From Synechococcus sp. CS-1331 (GTDB lineage: Bacteria > Cyanobacteriota > Cyanobacteriia > PCC-6307 > Cyanobiaceae), in the NCBI GenBank assembly GCA_025127975.1, contig JAHLYQ010000044.1, positions 93,370 through 157,369 of the forward strand: a stretch of 64,000 nt of DNA. The letters are read 5' to 3'. The position numbers and the translations under genes are program-made. The notes under the pieces are model-generated. The model saw nothing but the letters and a program-made list of their open reading frames with translations, was not told where the DNA came from and ran no database searches. Below, one piece after another: positions 19,328 to 30,107 of this stretch (position 1 is the stretch's first letter; every line of letters begins with the position of its first letter).

Positions 19328-19980
19328 CGCGATGGGGGAGGCCGATGGCCTGGCTGCTCGGCCTGGTGCTCTTGCTGGCCAGCTGGGCGCCAGCTCCGGC
19401 GCTGGCAGCACCTACTCAGGAAGCCGTGCTGGCGGGGGGCTGCTTCTGGTGCCTGGAGCACGACCTCGAGGTTCTTGCCGGAGTGCTGGATGCCCAGAGC
19501 GGTTACAGCGGTGGCTCGCTGGAGCAACCCACCTACGGCCAGGTTTCGGCGGGGGGGAGCGGCCACCAGGAGGTGGTGCTGGTGAAGTTTGATCCGGCCC
19601 GGATCAGCTACGGCGACCTATTGAGGGCCTACTGGCGCAATATCGATCCCCTTGATGGGGGCGGCCAGTTCTGTGATCGCGGCAGCTCCTACAGCCCGGT
19701 GATCTTTGTCAGGGGGGATCAGCAGCGGAGCCAGGCCCAGGCCAGCCTGCGTGCGGCTGCAGCCGAACTGCGGCGACCTGCTGAGGCGCTGAAGGTGCAG
19801 ATCAAGCCCCTCAAGCGCTTCTGGCCGGCGGAAAATTATCACCAGGATTACGCCGAGCGCAACAAGGTCAAATACAACTATTACCGCTGGGCCTGCGGCC
19901 GCGATCGGCGCCTCGACTCAGTGTGGGGCTCCCGGGCCCGCAGCGGCCGGGCCTGGATCGTGCCAGCGGCTAAAACCTGA
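19324..19980 (+). CDS. msrA: Exported peptide methionine sulfoxide reductase MsrA
   Basis: 218-residue MsrA that reduces methionine-S-sulfoxide. A hydrophobic N-terminal segment (about residues 8-30, ending ALAAP) is a signal peptide, so the enzyme should work in the periplasm or thylakoid lumen. The catalytic motif is GGCFWCLE with the nucleophile Cys, followed by GYSGG and the HQDYAER segment. The start overlaps the lpxB stop; placement at the end of the envelope operon suits repair of oxidised envelope proteins. Confidence 0.92.
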   Translation: MTRWGRPMAWLLGLVLLLASWAPAPALAAPTQEAVLAGGCFWCLEHDLEVLAGVLDAQSGYSGGSLEQPTYGQVSAGGSGHQEVVLVKFDPARISYGDLLRAYWRNIDPLDGGGQFCDRGSSYSPVIFVRGDQQRSQAQASLRAAAAELRRPAEALKVQIKPLKRFWPAENYHQDYAERNKVKYNYYRWACGRDRRLDSVWGSRARSGRAWIVPAAKT

Positions 19981-19987
19981 CCCCCAC

Positions 19988-20248
19988 CTAGGGCTTGCGG
20001 CCCGGATAGCCCCGCAGCAGGCCGCTTTCGATCATCAGGCCCACGCCTGCATTGATCAGAATCAGGCCGAAGGTGCCATACCAAAACCAGGGGCCGGGTG
20101 TGGTCAGGGTCTCAACCTTTCCCGTCGCCGCCAGCACCTGGATGCCCTTGCGGATCACGGCCTCGCCGAACAGGCAGAGCCCGGCCGGCAGCAGCAGTAC
20201 GCCGAGCTGGGCTTTGACATACCAGCGGATTTTCTGAGCGGCCATCAA
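19988..20248 (-). CDS. Small two-helix membrane protein, uncharacterised
   Basis: 86 residues. Two hydrophobic segments (about residues 12-32 and 52-76) are separated by a short polar loop, and the tail is basic (RGYPGRKP). Two adjacent Met codons give alternative starts one residue apart. It is convergent with msrA and 27 bases upstream of the pepA stop on the same strand. No catalytic motif is visible. The even hydrophobic pattern and good codon use support a real gene. Confidence 0.6.
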   Translation of the reverse strand: MMAAQKIRWYVKAQLGVLLLPAGLCLFGEAVIRKGIQVLAATGKVETLTTPGPWFWYGTFGLILINAGVGLMIESGLLRGYPGRKP

Positions 20249-20275
20249 GGGAGCTGGGGGGTCAAGGCCCCAAAC

Positions 20276-21793
<1,518 letters not shown>

Positions 21794-21831
21794 GGGCCGG
21801 CCGGGGTGAGGGGGGATCGTAGCCAGCGCCG

Positions 21832-22431
21832 CTAGGCCGGATCGGCCTGGAAGGGGGTGGCCCAACGGCTGCGGGTCTCCTTGTTGAAGGGCGGCAGCCA
21901 GCGGCGGATCAGCGCCTGTTCGAGGGCGCGGCGAGCTCCTATGGCGCTGGGCACATCCAGCCAGAAGCGGATGCTGAGCTGGCAGACCAGGTTGGCCTTG
22001 AGCAGGGCTTCGCCGTAGGCGGCCAGGTAGGCCTTGCAATCGTGCTCGCCTTTCCAGCGCTGGTCGGCCCGGCCGGTCTCACCCACGTAGAGCAGCAGGG
22101 GCTGGCTCAGGCCTGCTGGCCGATCGGCCACGAAATAGAGGGCGCAGCCGTGCTGGGGGGGGGCGGGCCAGCGCCAAAAACTGAGGGGTTGGGGCTGGAG
22201 GCTCAGGGGGTTGAAGTGCTCGGCTTGCTGCTCGGCCGTGTCGCCCCTGCTGCCGAATAGGGAAATCTGTTCCGCAGCAGCCTGCTGGTTGGCGAACAGG
22301 GGCCCTTGGTGGCATGCCAGCCGCCCCTGCCATTGCTCCAGTTGGTGGGCCAGCAGGGGGATGGCCCCGGCCCCTATCTGGCCCAGTTCGCCAAGCTGCG
22401 ATCTCCCAAACAGTTCTCCCTGACGTGCCAT
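21832..22431 (-). CDS. GIY-YIG nuclease-like protein
   Basis: 199 residues from the Met at 22431 (MARQGELFGRSQ). The C-terminal half has the GIY-YIG layout: ALYFVADRP, then LLYVGETGRADQRW, then KAYLAAYG, with a late conserved Glu in ALEQALIRRW and an Asn in PPFNKET. Cyanobacteria carry a conserved group of such proteins near comEA-like genes. The N-terminal 90 residues have no known domain. It starts 4 bases after the stop of the helix-hairpin-helix gene, so the two are probably one operon. Whether it cleaves DNA is not shown. Confidence 0.7.
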   Translation of the reverse strand: MARQGELFGRSQLGELGQIGAGAIPLLAHQLEQWQGRLACHQGPLFANQQAAAEQISLFGSRGDTAEQQAEHFNPLSLQPQPLSFWRWPAPPQHGCALYFVADRPAGLSQPLLLYVGETGRADQRWKGEHDCKAYLAAYGEALLKANLVCQLSIRFWLDVPSAIGARRALEQALIRRWLPPFNKETRSRWATPFQADPA

Positions 22432-22435
22432 CGGC

Positions 22436-23164
22436 CTAGGGCCCCTTGCTGGCCGGGCCTTTGGCGGCGGGCGGCAAGAGAGGTCCGGGGGGGCCTGGAC
22501 TGAACTGCACCCGGCCAATCCAGCTCTCCACCAGGGCGGCTGGAAGCTGGAGCCGCTGTTGCAGGTCGGCCAGGTCGAGGAAGGGAGCGCGGTTGCGTTC
22601 GAGCAGCAGCCGGCCCAGTCTTTGGCTGTCAAGGCCCAGCGATTGAAATTCCCCCGCCGCTGCCCGATTGAGATCTATCCGCTTGGCGGGCATTGCTGGC
22701 GGGGCGGGCTCGCCGTACCAGCGGAACTCCAGCAGCGGTAGCCAGGTTTGCACCAGGGATTCGGGCAGCTCCAGCACTCGCTGCAGGTCTTCGCTGCAGC
22801 TGAGCTGGATTCCACTTGCCTGGAGACGCAGCAACAGATCCACCTGGGAGGCCGCCATCCCTGGCAAGCGCAGCCAGTCGGCGGCGGTGGCGCGGTTCAC
22901 ATCCAGGCGCCAACCCAGGGCGGAGGCCCGCTGCACCGCAGTGGCATCATCTAGCCGCAGGCTTGGATTCTGCTGCAACTTGAGGGCGAGCAGCTCACGC
23001 TCCACCTCCTCTAAGGCCAGGGCCTCAGGCGGGGTTGGCTTGGTTTGGGTTGGTTTGGTAAGAGTCGCTTCGGGAGGGTTGGGCTGCCGCGCTGCCGCCG
23101 GAATTTGACCGGTTGCCCGTAGCACCTGACGCGCCAGGGGGTCCAACCAGTGCCTCTGGGCCAT
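22436..23164 (-). CDS. Helix-hairpin-helix protein, ComEA-like
   Basis: 242 residues with two HhH-type repeats: the first around WRLDVNRATAADWLRLPGM (residues about 89-107) and the second around RIDLNRAAAGEFQSLGL (about 168-184). ComEA proteins use this fold to bind DNA during uptake. Unlike ComEA it has no signal peptide or N-terminal membrane anchor; instead a Thr/Pro/Lys-rich segment at about 30-50. A nucleic-acid-binding role in the cytoplasm is inferred. It is coupled to the downstream GIY-YIG gene. Confidence 0.65.
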   Translation of the reverse strand: MAQRHWLDPLARQVLRATGQIPAAARQPNPPEATLTKPTQTKPTPPEALALEEVERELLALKLQQNPSLRLDDATAVQRASALGWRLDVNRATAADWLRLPGMAASQVDLLLRLQASGIQLSCSEDLQRVLELPESLVQTWLPLLEFRWYGEPAPPAMPAKRIDLNRAAAGEFQSLGLDSQRLGRLLLERNRAPFLDLADLQQRLQLPAALVESWIGRVQFSPGPPGPLLPPAAKGPASKGP

Positions 23165-23197
23165 GGCGGAACGCTGCCGGTTCGAATTGAATCGAAC

Positions 23198-23911
23198 TTA
23201 GCTGGGGTCGTCGTCGTTCGGCCAGTCGATCAGCCCCAGGCGCAGGCCAAGTACGGCCGCGTGGGTGCGATCCCGGGCCTGGAGTTTGGCGCTCAGATTG
23301 CGCAGGTGGGTTTTGACCGTGTCGGTGGCGATGAACAGCTGCTGGCCGATCTCCCCATTGGTCTCACCGCGCGCCACCAGCGTCAACACATCCCTTTCGC
23401 GCTCGCTGAGGGGTTCGATCGGCCCCGTTGTGCCGGGCCCTTGGCGGAACAACTCCGTGAGGCTGCGGTCGATGTAGACCCCGCCGCCTCTGATGGCGTG
23501 CAGGGCGGCGGCGGCGCTGCCCAGACCCAGGCGCGATTCCACCAGCAGGCCATCACAGCCGGCCTGGATTGCTTGCTGGATCGGGGCCTGCCGGTGCTCC
23601 TGGGTGATCAGTAAAAGGGTGTGGATCGAAGGCCAGCGCCGCTTGATCTGCTGCACCAGGGCAATCCCCGAGCCCTGCTCCAGGGTGTCGCTCAGGAACA
23701 CCATCGTGGGCTGGTGTCGCTCCACCAGGGCCAGGCCGCTGGCTTCGCAGGTGGCCGCGCCCACCAGCTGTCTCTGGCCGATCTGGCTGCCTACAAACAG
23801 GCTGAGCATGGCCCGGTTGCCCAGGCACACCACCAGCCGGGCGTCCCTCAGCAGGTTGTCGATCTGGCCAGTGTTCTGGCGGATCTGCTCGAGCCTTGGG
23901 GTGAAGTCCAT
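23198..23911 (-). CDS. LuxR/NarL-type response regulator with atypical receiver
   Basis: 237 residues from Met 23911; two more Met codons lie upstream (up to 23959). The N-terminal domain (about 20-145) is receiver-like with an Asp in VFLSDTLEQGSG at the phosphorylation position. It lacks the usual acidic pair after strand 1 (CLGNR instead) and the late Lys (VESRLG). The C-terminal LuxR helix-turn-helix (about 168-225) is standard: LSERERDVLTLVARGETNGEI and DTVKTHLRNL. No partner kinase is adjacent. Regulation that does not need phosphorylation is possible. Targets are unknown. Confidence 0.82.
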   Translation of the reverse strand: MDFTPRLEQIRQNTGQIDNLLRDARLVVCLGNRAMLSLFVGSQIGQRQLVGAATCEASGLALVERHQPTMVFLSDTLEQGSGIALVQQIKRRWPSIHTLLLITQEHRQAPIQQAIQAGCDGLLVESRLGLGSAAAALHAIRGGGVYIDRSLTELFRQGPGTTGPIEPLSERERDVLTLVARGETNGEIGQQLFIATDTVKTHLRNLSAKLQARDRTHAAVLGLRLGLIDWPNDDDPS

Positions 23912-24035
23912 GGGGGGATTCGCGGTGACAACGCATGGCCCCATGCTGATCAAGCCCACGCAATTACGCCTATCCGCACTCCCCAGAACTGCCTGGATTC
24001 ACCAGAATCAACCAACCGCAACGCTGCCCGGCTCC

Positions 24036-24359
24036 ATGGCGTTCTTTGAATCCGAGATCGTTCAAGACGAGGCCAAGCGTCTGTTTGGCGATTACCAGCA
24101 GCTGATGCAGCTGGGCAGTGAATATGGCAAGTTCGATCGGGAGGGCAAAAAGCTCTACATCGAAAAGATGGAAGACATGATGGAGCGCTATCGGGTGTTC
24201 ATGAAGCGCTTTGAGCTCTCCGAGGATTTCCAGGCCAAGCTCACCGTCGAGCAGCTACGCACCCAGCTGGGCCAGTTCGGGATGACACCCGAAACCATGT
24301 TCCAGCAGATGCACCAGACCCTCGAACGGATGAAGAGCCAGCTGGATGCTCCCGCCTAG
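24036..24359 (+). CDS. DUF1825 family protein
   Basis: 107-residue protein conserved in cyanobacteria. [20 protein letters not shown] and [16 protein letters not shown] are the family hallmarks; the whole is alpha-helical and acidic-amphipathic without known motifs. The ATG at 24036 fits the family; the frame runs on upstream antisense to the LuxR gene. tyrS starts 64 bases downstream. Function unknown. Confidence 0.88.
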   Translation: MAFFESEIVQDEAKRLFGDYQQLMQLGSEYGKFDREGKKLYIEKMEDMMERYRVFMKRFELSEDFQAKLTVEQLRTQLGQFGMTPETMFQQMHQTLERMKSQLDAPA

Positions 24360-24423
24360 AGGCTGCTCCCGCCCAGAGGCTGCCTACGATCCCGCCACAG
24401 AGTCAGAGCGGGTATCAGTTCCA

Positions 24424-25698
24424 ATGACAGCAGCCCATCCGCCGGTCGGGCAGATTCCCTTGCCGGCCTGGCTTGAGCGGGGCATGGCGGACCTCTTCCC
24501 CGCTGGTATGGCGGGGGACCAAGACCAGCAGCTTGGCGCCCGCCTGGAGGGGGCACAGAGCAGCGGTGTGCCGTTGAGGGTGAAGCTCGGTATCGACCCC
24601 ACCGGCTCCGCCATCCACCTGGGCCACTCGCTCCTGTTTCGCAAGCTGCGGGCGTTTCAGGACGCGGGCCACACAGCGGTTTTGATCATTGGTGATTTCA
24701 CCGCCCGCATCGGCGATCCCACCGGCAAGGGCACCACCCGGGTGCAGCTCAGCGAAGCGGCGGTCGAGGCCAACGCCGCCACCTATCTGCAGCAGCTGGG
24801 CTTGGGGGAGGCTCCCGAGCGCGCCCTGCTGGATTTCACCACCCCTGGGCGGCTGGAGGTGCGCCGCAACAGCGAGTGGCTCGCGGGCCTGGATCTGCCC
24901 CAGGTGATCGAGCTACTGGGCATCAGCACCGTGGGCCAGATGCTTGCCAAGGAGGACTTCGCCAATCGCTACGGCTCGGGCACGCCGATTTCCCTGCACG
25001 AATTTCTCTATCCCCTCCTGCAGGGCTACGACTCGGTGCAGGTGCGGGCCGATCTGGAGCTGGGCGGCACTGACCAGAAGTTCAACGTGGCCATGGGCCG
25101 CGACCTGCAGCGCCACTTCGGCCAGCGGCCCCAGTTCGGCATGCTGCTGCCGATCCTGCCGGGCCTCGATGGGGTGCAGAAGATGAGCAAGAGCCTGGCC
25201 AACACCGTGGGTCTGGCTGAAGACCCGCTCTCGATGTATTCCAAGCTCGAGAAGGTGCCTGATGGGGTGGTGGACGACTACCTCACCTTGCTCACCGATT
25301 TGGATCTGGCGGCTCTGCCGGAAAATCCGCGGCAGCGCCAGAAACTGATGGCCCTGGAGATCACCAGGGCCCGCCATGGGGCCGCGGCGGCCGCGGCGGC
25401 CCAGGCCGATGCCGCATCCCTGGTGGGCGGCGCTGCAGGTGCCGGTGCGGCAGAGGCCGAGGTGCCAGAGGCCTCGCTGGCGGCGGTGAACTTCCCGGCC
25501 AGGGCCTTCTATCTGCTCAGTGCCGTGGGGATCTGCGCCAGCAGCAGCGAAGCTCGCCGCCAGATCCAGGGCGGCGGCGTCAAGCTTGACGGCGAAAAGC
25601 TCGCCGATCCCAACCAGGAGTTCGCCGGCCCTGAAGCCCTCGCCGGCAAGGTGCTGCAGCTGGGTAAGAAGACCTTCCGGCGCCTGGTCGCGGGCTAG
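24424..25698 (+). CDS. tyrS: Tyrosyl-tRNA synthetase
   Basis: Class I synthetase charging tRNA-Tyr, 424 residues from the ATG at 24424. The HIGH-type motif is HLGHS near residue 60 and KMSKS is present near residue 255. Tyr-binding segments such as [16 protein letters not shown] are present. The C-terminal S4-like RNA-binding domain (about 355-424) is seen in [19 protein letters not shown]. An Ala-rich stretch around residues 318-355 separates catalytic and S4 domains. The last 4 bases overlap a convergent small gene. Confidence 0.96.
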   Translation: MTAAHPPVGQIPLPAWLERGMADLFPAGMAGDQDQQLGARLEGAQSSGVPLRVKLGIDPTGSAIHLGHSLLFRKLRAFQDAGHTAVLIIGDFTARIGDPTGKGTTRVQLSEAAVEANAATYLQQLGLGEAPERALLDFTTPGRLEVRRNSEWLAGLDLPQVIELLGISTVGQMLAKEDFANRYGSGTPISLHEFLYPLLQGYDSVQVRADLELGGTDQKFNVAMGRDLQRHFGQRPQFGMLLPILPGLDGVQKMSKSLANTVGLAEDPLSMYSKLEKVPDGVVDDYLTLLTDLDLAALPENPRQRQKLMALEITRARHGAAAAAAAQADAASLVGGAAGAGAAEAEVPEASLAAVNFPARAFYLLSAVGICASSSEARRQIQGGGVKLDGEKLADPNQEFAGPEALAGKVLQLGKKTFRRLVAG

Positions 25699-25937
25699 CG
25701 GCTGCCTAACAGGTCTTCCCAGCTCGGGGTCTGGACAGCTATTGCATCCCCGGAACTGCAGGGAATGGTGATGACGGCATCGCCCATGGGGTGCCAGGCA
25801 GGCAGGGGGCAGCATGGGGCCGGCTCCAGGCTGAGGGTCACCGGCAGGGGAGTGGACTCGGAGAAGGCCATGGCCACGGCTCGCGCCAGACCAGCCTGGG
25901 CGGGGGGATCGGCCCCCAGGTGCAGTCCTGATGCCAT
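25695..25937 (-). CDS. Small conserved-looking protein, unknown function
   Basis: 80 residues, with a balanced composition and an amphipathic helix followed by beta-like segments ([36 protein letters not shown]). Three Cys are present. It converges on tyrS with a 4-base stop overlap and its start overlaps the divergent pyrF start by 7 bases. That packing and the sensible protein sequence argue for a real gene; no family was recognised. Confidence 0.5.
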   Translation of the reverse strand: MASGLHLGADPPAQAGLARAVAMAFSESTPLPVTLSLEPAPCCPLPAWHPMGDAVITIPCSSGDAIAVQTPSWEDLLGSR

Positions 25938-26725
25938 GGCGATGTCGCCTGGACGACGCGCTCCCTAACCTGCAGCCACGCTGCTGGCGGCCCTTGCCCG
26001 AGCCCACCGACCAAATCATCGTGGCCCTCGATGGGATGGCGCCGGAGCAGGCCCTGGCCTTTGCCGCGGCGGTGCCGCAGCTGTGTTGGGTGAAGGTGGG
26101 CCTGGAACTGTTCGTAGCTGGCGGGCCGGCCGTGGTGCAGCGGCTGCGCGATCAGGGCAAGCGGGTGTTCCTAGATCTCAAGTTCCATGACATCCCGGCC
26201 ACCATGGCCGGCGCCTGCCGCAGTGCGGCCCGGCTCGGCGCTGAGCTGATTACGGTGCACGCCTGCGCCGGCACCGAGGCCCTGGGCGCGGCCCAGGCGG
26301 CGGCCCTGGAGTCTGCTGCGGCGGTGGGCCTGCCTACCCCCACCCTGCTGGCGGTGACGGTGCTCACTAGCTGGGAGCAGGCCCGTTTTGCTGCTGAGCT
26401 GGCGATTGGGGAGCCGCTTGCCGCCTACGTGCCCCGGCTGGCCCGGCTGGCCGCAGCGGCCGGCATCGGCGGCTGCGTCTGCTCACCGCTGGAGGTGGCG
26501 GCCCTGCGCTCTGCCCACCCCCAGCCCTTTGCCCTGGTAACTCCCGGCATTCGCCCGGCTGGAGCGGCCCATGGGGATCAGCAACGGGTGTTGACGCCCG
26601 CCCAGGCCGTCGCCGCCGGTGCCAGCCAGCTGGTGATCGGTCGGCCGATCACGGCGGCGCCCGATCCTGCCGCGGCTTTTTCGGCCTGTTGCCGGGAGCT
26701 GGAGCTGGCCTCAGGCCACCAGTGA
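25931..26725 (+). CDS. pyrF: Orotidine 5'-phosphate decarboxylase
   Basis: Last step of UMP synthesis. The family sequence starts at [15 protein letters not shown], with the catalytic motif [13 protein letters not shown] (Lys-Asp pair) and the phosphate-binding VTPGIRPAG and VIGRPIT segments. The ATG at 25931 gives 264 residues with about 30 extra at the N-terminus; a TTG near 25993 would give a more typical length. The 3' end overlaps the convergent glycosyltransferase gene by 15 bases. Confidence 0.93.
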   Translation: MPWRCRLDDALPNLQPRCWRPLPEPTDQIIVALDGMAPEQALAFAAAVPQLCWVKVGLELFVAGGPAVVQRLRDQGKRVFLDLKFHDIPATMAGACRSAARLGAELITVHACAGTEALGAAQAAALESAAAVGLPTPTLLAVTVLTSWEQARFAAELAIGEPLAAYVPRLARLAAAAGIGGCVCSPLEVAALRSAHPQPFALVTPGIRPAGAAHGDQQRVLTPAQAVAAGASQLVIGRPITAAPDPAAAFSACCRELELASGHQ

Positions 26726-27934
26726 ACCCTGGGGCACCAGCTGGCCGTAGAGCACTTCAAGGGCGTCGATGTTTCCCTCCAGGGTGTAGCGCTCCAGGGC
26801 TCGCGCCCTGGCCCGACGGCCCAGTTCAGCGGTGAGCACCGGCTGGTCGCGCAGCACCGGGATCAAGGTGCGCAGTTGGGTGGTTACCCCCTGGGTGCTG
26901 ATCACGATGCCCGCACCCCCCTCCAGCACCTCGCCATCGGCGCCGGCATCGGTGGCGACGCAGGCGGTGCCGCTGGCCATGGCTTCGAGCAGGGCCAGGC
27001 TCAGCCCCTCCACCAGCGAGGGCAGCAGGAACACCTCCGCCAGCTGCTGGAAGGCGACCCGCAACTCCAAGCTGGGTTCGTAGCCCCACCACACCAGGTC
27101 TGGTTCGGCGCCGGTGGCCTGCAGGGAGCTGCGCAGGGGGCCATCGCCCACGATCACCAGCACGCAGCCCGCCGGGCGCACCAGCCGCCAGGCCTTGATC
27201 AGGGCCTCCACGTTTTTTTCAGTGGCCACCCGGCCCATGTAGAGGAAGACGCGCCGGCCAGCAAAGCGCCGGCGCAGGTCCTGCAGTTCGGGGCTGGCGG
27301 TGGGGGCAAGCGATGCCGGTCGCCACATGTTGGTATCGACGCCGTTGGGGATCACGGCCAGTCGCTCGGGCCGCACCCCCAGGCGCTGAAGCATCTCGGC
27401 CTGTAGCTCCGAAAAGACAATCACCCGGTCGAATTTGGCCAGGGTGGGCCCATAGAGCTGGTAGGTGAGCTGCTGGGTGCCAGCAGACAGGTTGCGCAGG
27501 CTGGCATCGAAGGCCGGGTGGAAGGTTGCCACCACGGGCAGTCCGAGCTGCTGGCAGAGGTCGGGCAGGCGGAAATCGAGCGGCGAGAGGGTGAGGCTGG
27601 CGTGCACCAGGTCGGGTTTGAGCCGCTCCAGGGATTCGCGCAGCTCCCGCTGGGCCCCCAGGGACGGGATTGTGTACACCTGGGATTTCACCAGATAGGG
27701 CAGGGCCACCTCGGGGCCGCCGCCATTACTGTCGCCTTGATTTTCAACCTCTGGCAGGCCATCAGCGGCACGGGCCAGGCTTCCAGGCGGGGTATCGAAG
27801 TGGATGAAGCTGATCCCGTGGCCGCGCCTGCGCAGCGCATGGGTGGTGCTCAGTCCGTAGGTGACGTTGCCGCAGAACGGGGTTTTTTTGCCCAGCCAGG
27901 CAATGTGGACCACCGGGGCGCGCGCATTCGGCAT
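26711..27934 (-). CDS. GT4-family glycosyltransferase
   Basis: 407-residue GT-B enzyme. The N-terminus [19 protein letters not shown] is a strongly conserved-looking acceptor-side segment. The donor domain has [26 protein letters not shown] and the E-x7-E motif in [18 protein letters not shown]. No signal peptide or membrane span is seen. A role in galactolipid synthesis (DgdA-like) is one possibility for a cyanobacterial GT4 of this size, but the acceptor cannot be read from sequence. It is the last gene of the hpf-deoC-recO-MFS operon, 6 bases after the transporter. Confidence 0.8.
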   Translation of the reverse strand: MPNARAPVVHIAWLGKKTPFCGNVTYGLSTTHALRRRGHGISFIHFDTPPGSLARAADGLPEVENQGDSNGGGPEVALPYLVKSQVYTIPSLGAQRELRESLERLKPDLVHASLTLSPLDFRLPDLCQQLGLPVVATFHPAFDASLRNLSAGTQQLTYQLYGPTLAKFDRVIVFSELQAEMLQRLGVRPERLAVIPNGVDTNMWRPASLAPTASPELQDLRRRFAGRRVFLYMGRVATEKNVEALIKAWRLVRPAGCVLVIVGDGPLRSSLQATGAEPDLVWWGYEPSLELRVAFQQLAEVFLLPSLVEGLSLALLEAMASGTACVATDAGADGEVLEGGAGIVISTQGVTTQLRTLIPVLRDQPVLTAELGRRARARALERYTLEGNIDALEVLYGQLVPQGSLVA

Positions 27935-27940
27935 CTCACG

Positions 27941-29293
27941 CTAACAGCGCTGCCACGGACGCTCCAGCAGGGCTGCTACCAGGGCGATGGCAGCCAGGGC
28001 CCACAGCACTGGCAGCAGGCCGTAGCGGCTCACCACCGCGCCCGCCAGCACCAGTGGCAGGCTCAGGGCGATGTTGATCAGGTTGTTCTGCAGGCCAAAG
28101 ACCTTGCCGCGCAAGTCCTCCGGCGTCTGTTCCTGGATGGTTGTCTGGGCCGGGATCGCCAGCAGGGCCGAGCCCACCCCCAGCATCCCGCAAAGCAACA
28201 GGGTCAAGACGAGGTTGCCGCGCAATTGGCCCAGCAACACCAGGCTCCAGCCGATGGTGCCCAGTCCCGTGGCGGCCAGGCGGCGGCGATTGAGGCCCTG
28301 GCCCAGCTGGGCCACCGCCAGGGCGCCGATGGCCAGGCCCAGGCCGCTCATCGCCAGCAGGGTTCCAAACTGGGTGGGGCCCAGGCCCGGGATGGCCGAG
28401 GCCAGGCTGATTGCCAGCACATATAGGGCAGCTAGGAGGCTGTAGAGCAGCACCAGTTGCACCATGGCGCCCCGTACCCGCGGCCGTTCTCGCAGCACCT
28501 GGAGGCCTTCGCCGATTTCCTGCCACACCGAGCTGCGACTGGCGGCCCGGGGTTGCTCCTGCCAGCGGATCCGGCTGATCGCCACAGCCGCCAGGCCGTA
28601 ACAGAGGGGTAGCAACAGAAATTCGCCGCCGTCGATGCCGATGCGGCGCAGGCCCAGATGGAGCAGGCGCAGGATCGGGTCGCCCAGGGCGAAGCCCACG
28701 ATCGTGGCCGCCATGCTGGTGGCTTGGTAGAGGGAATTGGCTGCCAGCAGCTGGTCTGAGGGCACCAGTTGGGGGATGGCGGCCTGTTCGGCCGGTGCGA
28801 AGAACTGGGTGAGCACAGACTCCAGGAAGGTCATCAGCACCAGCCCCCAGTAGCCCCAGCTCAGGCCCAGCCACAGGGGCTCCTGCACCAGGCAGAAGGG
28901 CGCCAGCAACACCAGCGCGGCCCGCAGGCCGTTCGAGGCCACCATCACCGAGCGCTTGGGCCAGCGGTCGGCCCAGACGCCCGCCACCGTGCCCAGCAGC
29001 ATCGCTGGAATTGTGTTGGCCACGTAGATCCCCGTGGCCAGCAGGGTGATCATTTGGGCCCGGGTCTCGGGCAGGTCGAGGCGAATCGCCGAGGCGGCTT
29101 CAGCGAGGGCGGGATTGGCTTCCGGCGTCCCCGTCACCCAGGTCTGGGCGATCAGAAACACCATCAACACGATGTAGAACTTGTCGGCCAGCTGCGAAAA
29201 GATCTGGCCCACCCACAGACGCCGAAAATCCGGCAGGGCCAGTACGCCCTGCAAGCCCGTGGTGCGAGAACTGCCGCTCAATTTTGCCCGCAC
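27941..29293 (-). CDS. MFS transporter (exporter-type, MFS_3)
   Basis: 450 residues with about 12 hydrophobic segments and the MFS loop motif between helices 2 and 3 (GVWADRWPKRSVM). The start ALPDFRRLWVGQIFSQLADKF is typical of the MFS_3/EntS-like drug or metabolite exporters. A second GLNRR motif follows helix 8. Substrate unknown; adjacency to a glycosyltransferase and RecO gives no clear clue. Spaced 6 bases from recO and from the glycosyltransferase gene. Confidence 0.85.
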   Translation of the reverse strand: MRAKLSGSSRTTGLQGVLALPDFRRLWVGQIFSQLADKFYIVLMVFLIAQTWVTGTPEANPALAEAASAIRLDLPETRAQMITLLATGIYVANTIPAMLLGTVAGVWADRWPKRSVMVASNGLRAALVLLAPFCLVQEPLWLGLSWGYWGLVLMTFLESVLTQFFAPAEQAAIPQLVPSDQLLAANSLYQATSMAATIVGFALGDPILRLLHLGLRRIGIDGGEFLLLPLCYGLAAVAISRIRWQEQPRAASRSSVWQEIGEGLQVLRERPRVRGAMVQLVLLYSLLAALYVLAISLASAIPGLGPTQFGTLLAMSGLGLAIGALAVAQLGQGLNRRRLAATGLGTIGWSLVLLGQLRGNLVLTLLLCGMLGVGSALLAIPAQTTIQEQTPEDLRGKVFGLQNNLINIALSLPLVLAGAVVSRYGLLPVLWALAAIALVAALLERPWQRC

Positions 29294-29299
29294 CTCCGC

Positions 29300-30100
29300 T
29301 CAATCCCATGATGGCGCAGGGCTGGTGCTGAGGCTGGAGCGCAGCATGTTCAGGGCCCGGGGCCGGCGGCCCAGATGCTCCTGGCACCAGTGCTCCACCA
29401 ACTCGAGCAGGTGTAGCCACACCGCCAGGGGCCCCATCAGTTCGCCATCCCGCCGGCGGGGCAGGTTGGGCCGCAGCAGTCGCTGCAGCAGGGCCAGCTC
29501 CGAGGCGTTGAGCACCACCCGGGCGCCGGCGAGAGCGCCGATCACCAGACCCTCGCTGGGGATTAGGCTGCAGCGCCAGTCCCAGTTGCCCACGGGGGGC
29601 TCGAGCGGCTCGCCACTGCGGGCGCAGCGGCCCAGGGGCAGGGCGTAGCCGCCGAGGGCCAGCAGGTGGACGCTGCCCTGCACCGCAATTGCCAGGGCCT
29701 CAAGGTCGCAGCCCCGTTCCCGCACCAGGGCATCTAGACGGCCCAGCTGCATCAGCAGATCCGCCAGCACTCCCGGTGCCGGGGCATCGCCGGGTACCAG
29801 GGCCAGGCAGAGCTCGCTGAGGGCCTGGGCGGCGGCTAGGGCCTCCAGCTGCTGGGCCAAACCGCTGTAGCTACGCAACACCTTCAGCTGTCGCACCCGC
29901 CGCAGGCCGCTGCCCCCGCCCACCAGCAACTTCAGGTGGCTCAGGGGGACGGCGGCGGCCAGGCTGCTGCGGGGTTTGCGCGCCCCGGGCACCGCAAGCC
30001 GGATCACGCCCTGGTCTTCGCTCAGCAGGGTGAGCAGGCGGTCGTTTTCGCCGAGGGGCTTACAGCTCAGGGCCAAACCTTCAAGGCTCTGTTCCGGCAC
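29300..30100 (-). CDS. recO: DNA repair protein RecO
   Basis: Recombination mediator that helps load RecA on SSB-coated DNA. The protein has an N-terminal OB fold (ALSCKPLGENDRLLTLLSEDQG, PGARKPRSSLA) and a helical C-terminal domain. About 266 residues from the GTG at 30100, chosen because it lies 7 bases after the deoC stop and immediately precedes the family sequence. An extension to 30211 would run through deoC. The usual Cys-type zinc finger is reduced to one Cys in RCARSGEPL. Confidence 0.88.
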   Translation of the reverse strand: MPEQSLEGLALSCKPLGENDRLLTLLSEDQGVIRLAVPGARKPRSSLAAAVPLSHLKLLVGGGSGLRRVRQLKVLRSYSGLAQQLEALAAAQALSELCLALVPGDAPAPGVLADLLMQLGRLDALVRERGCDLEALAIAVQGSVHLLALGGYALPLGRCARSGEPLEPPVGNWDWRCSLIPSEGLVIGALAGARVVLNASELALLQRLLRPNLPRRRDGELMGPLAVWLHLLELVEHWCQEHLGRRPRALNMLRSSLSTSPAPSWD

Positions 30101-30107
30101 GGCTGGA

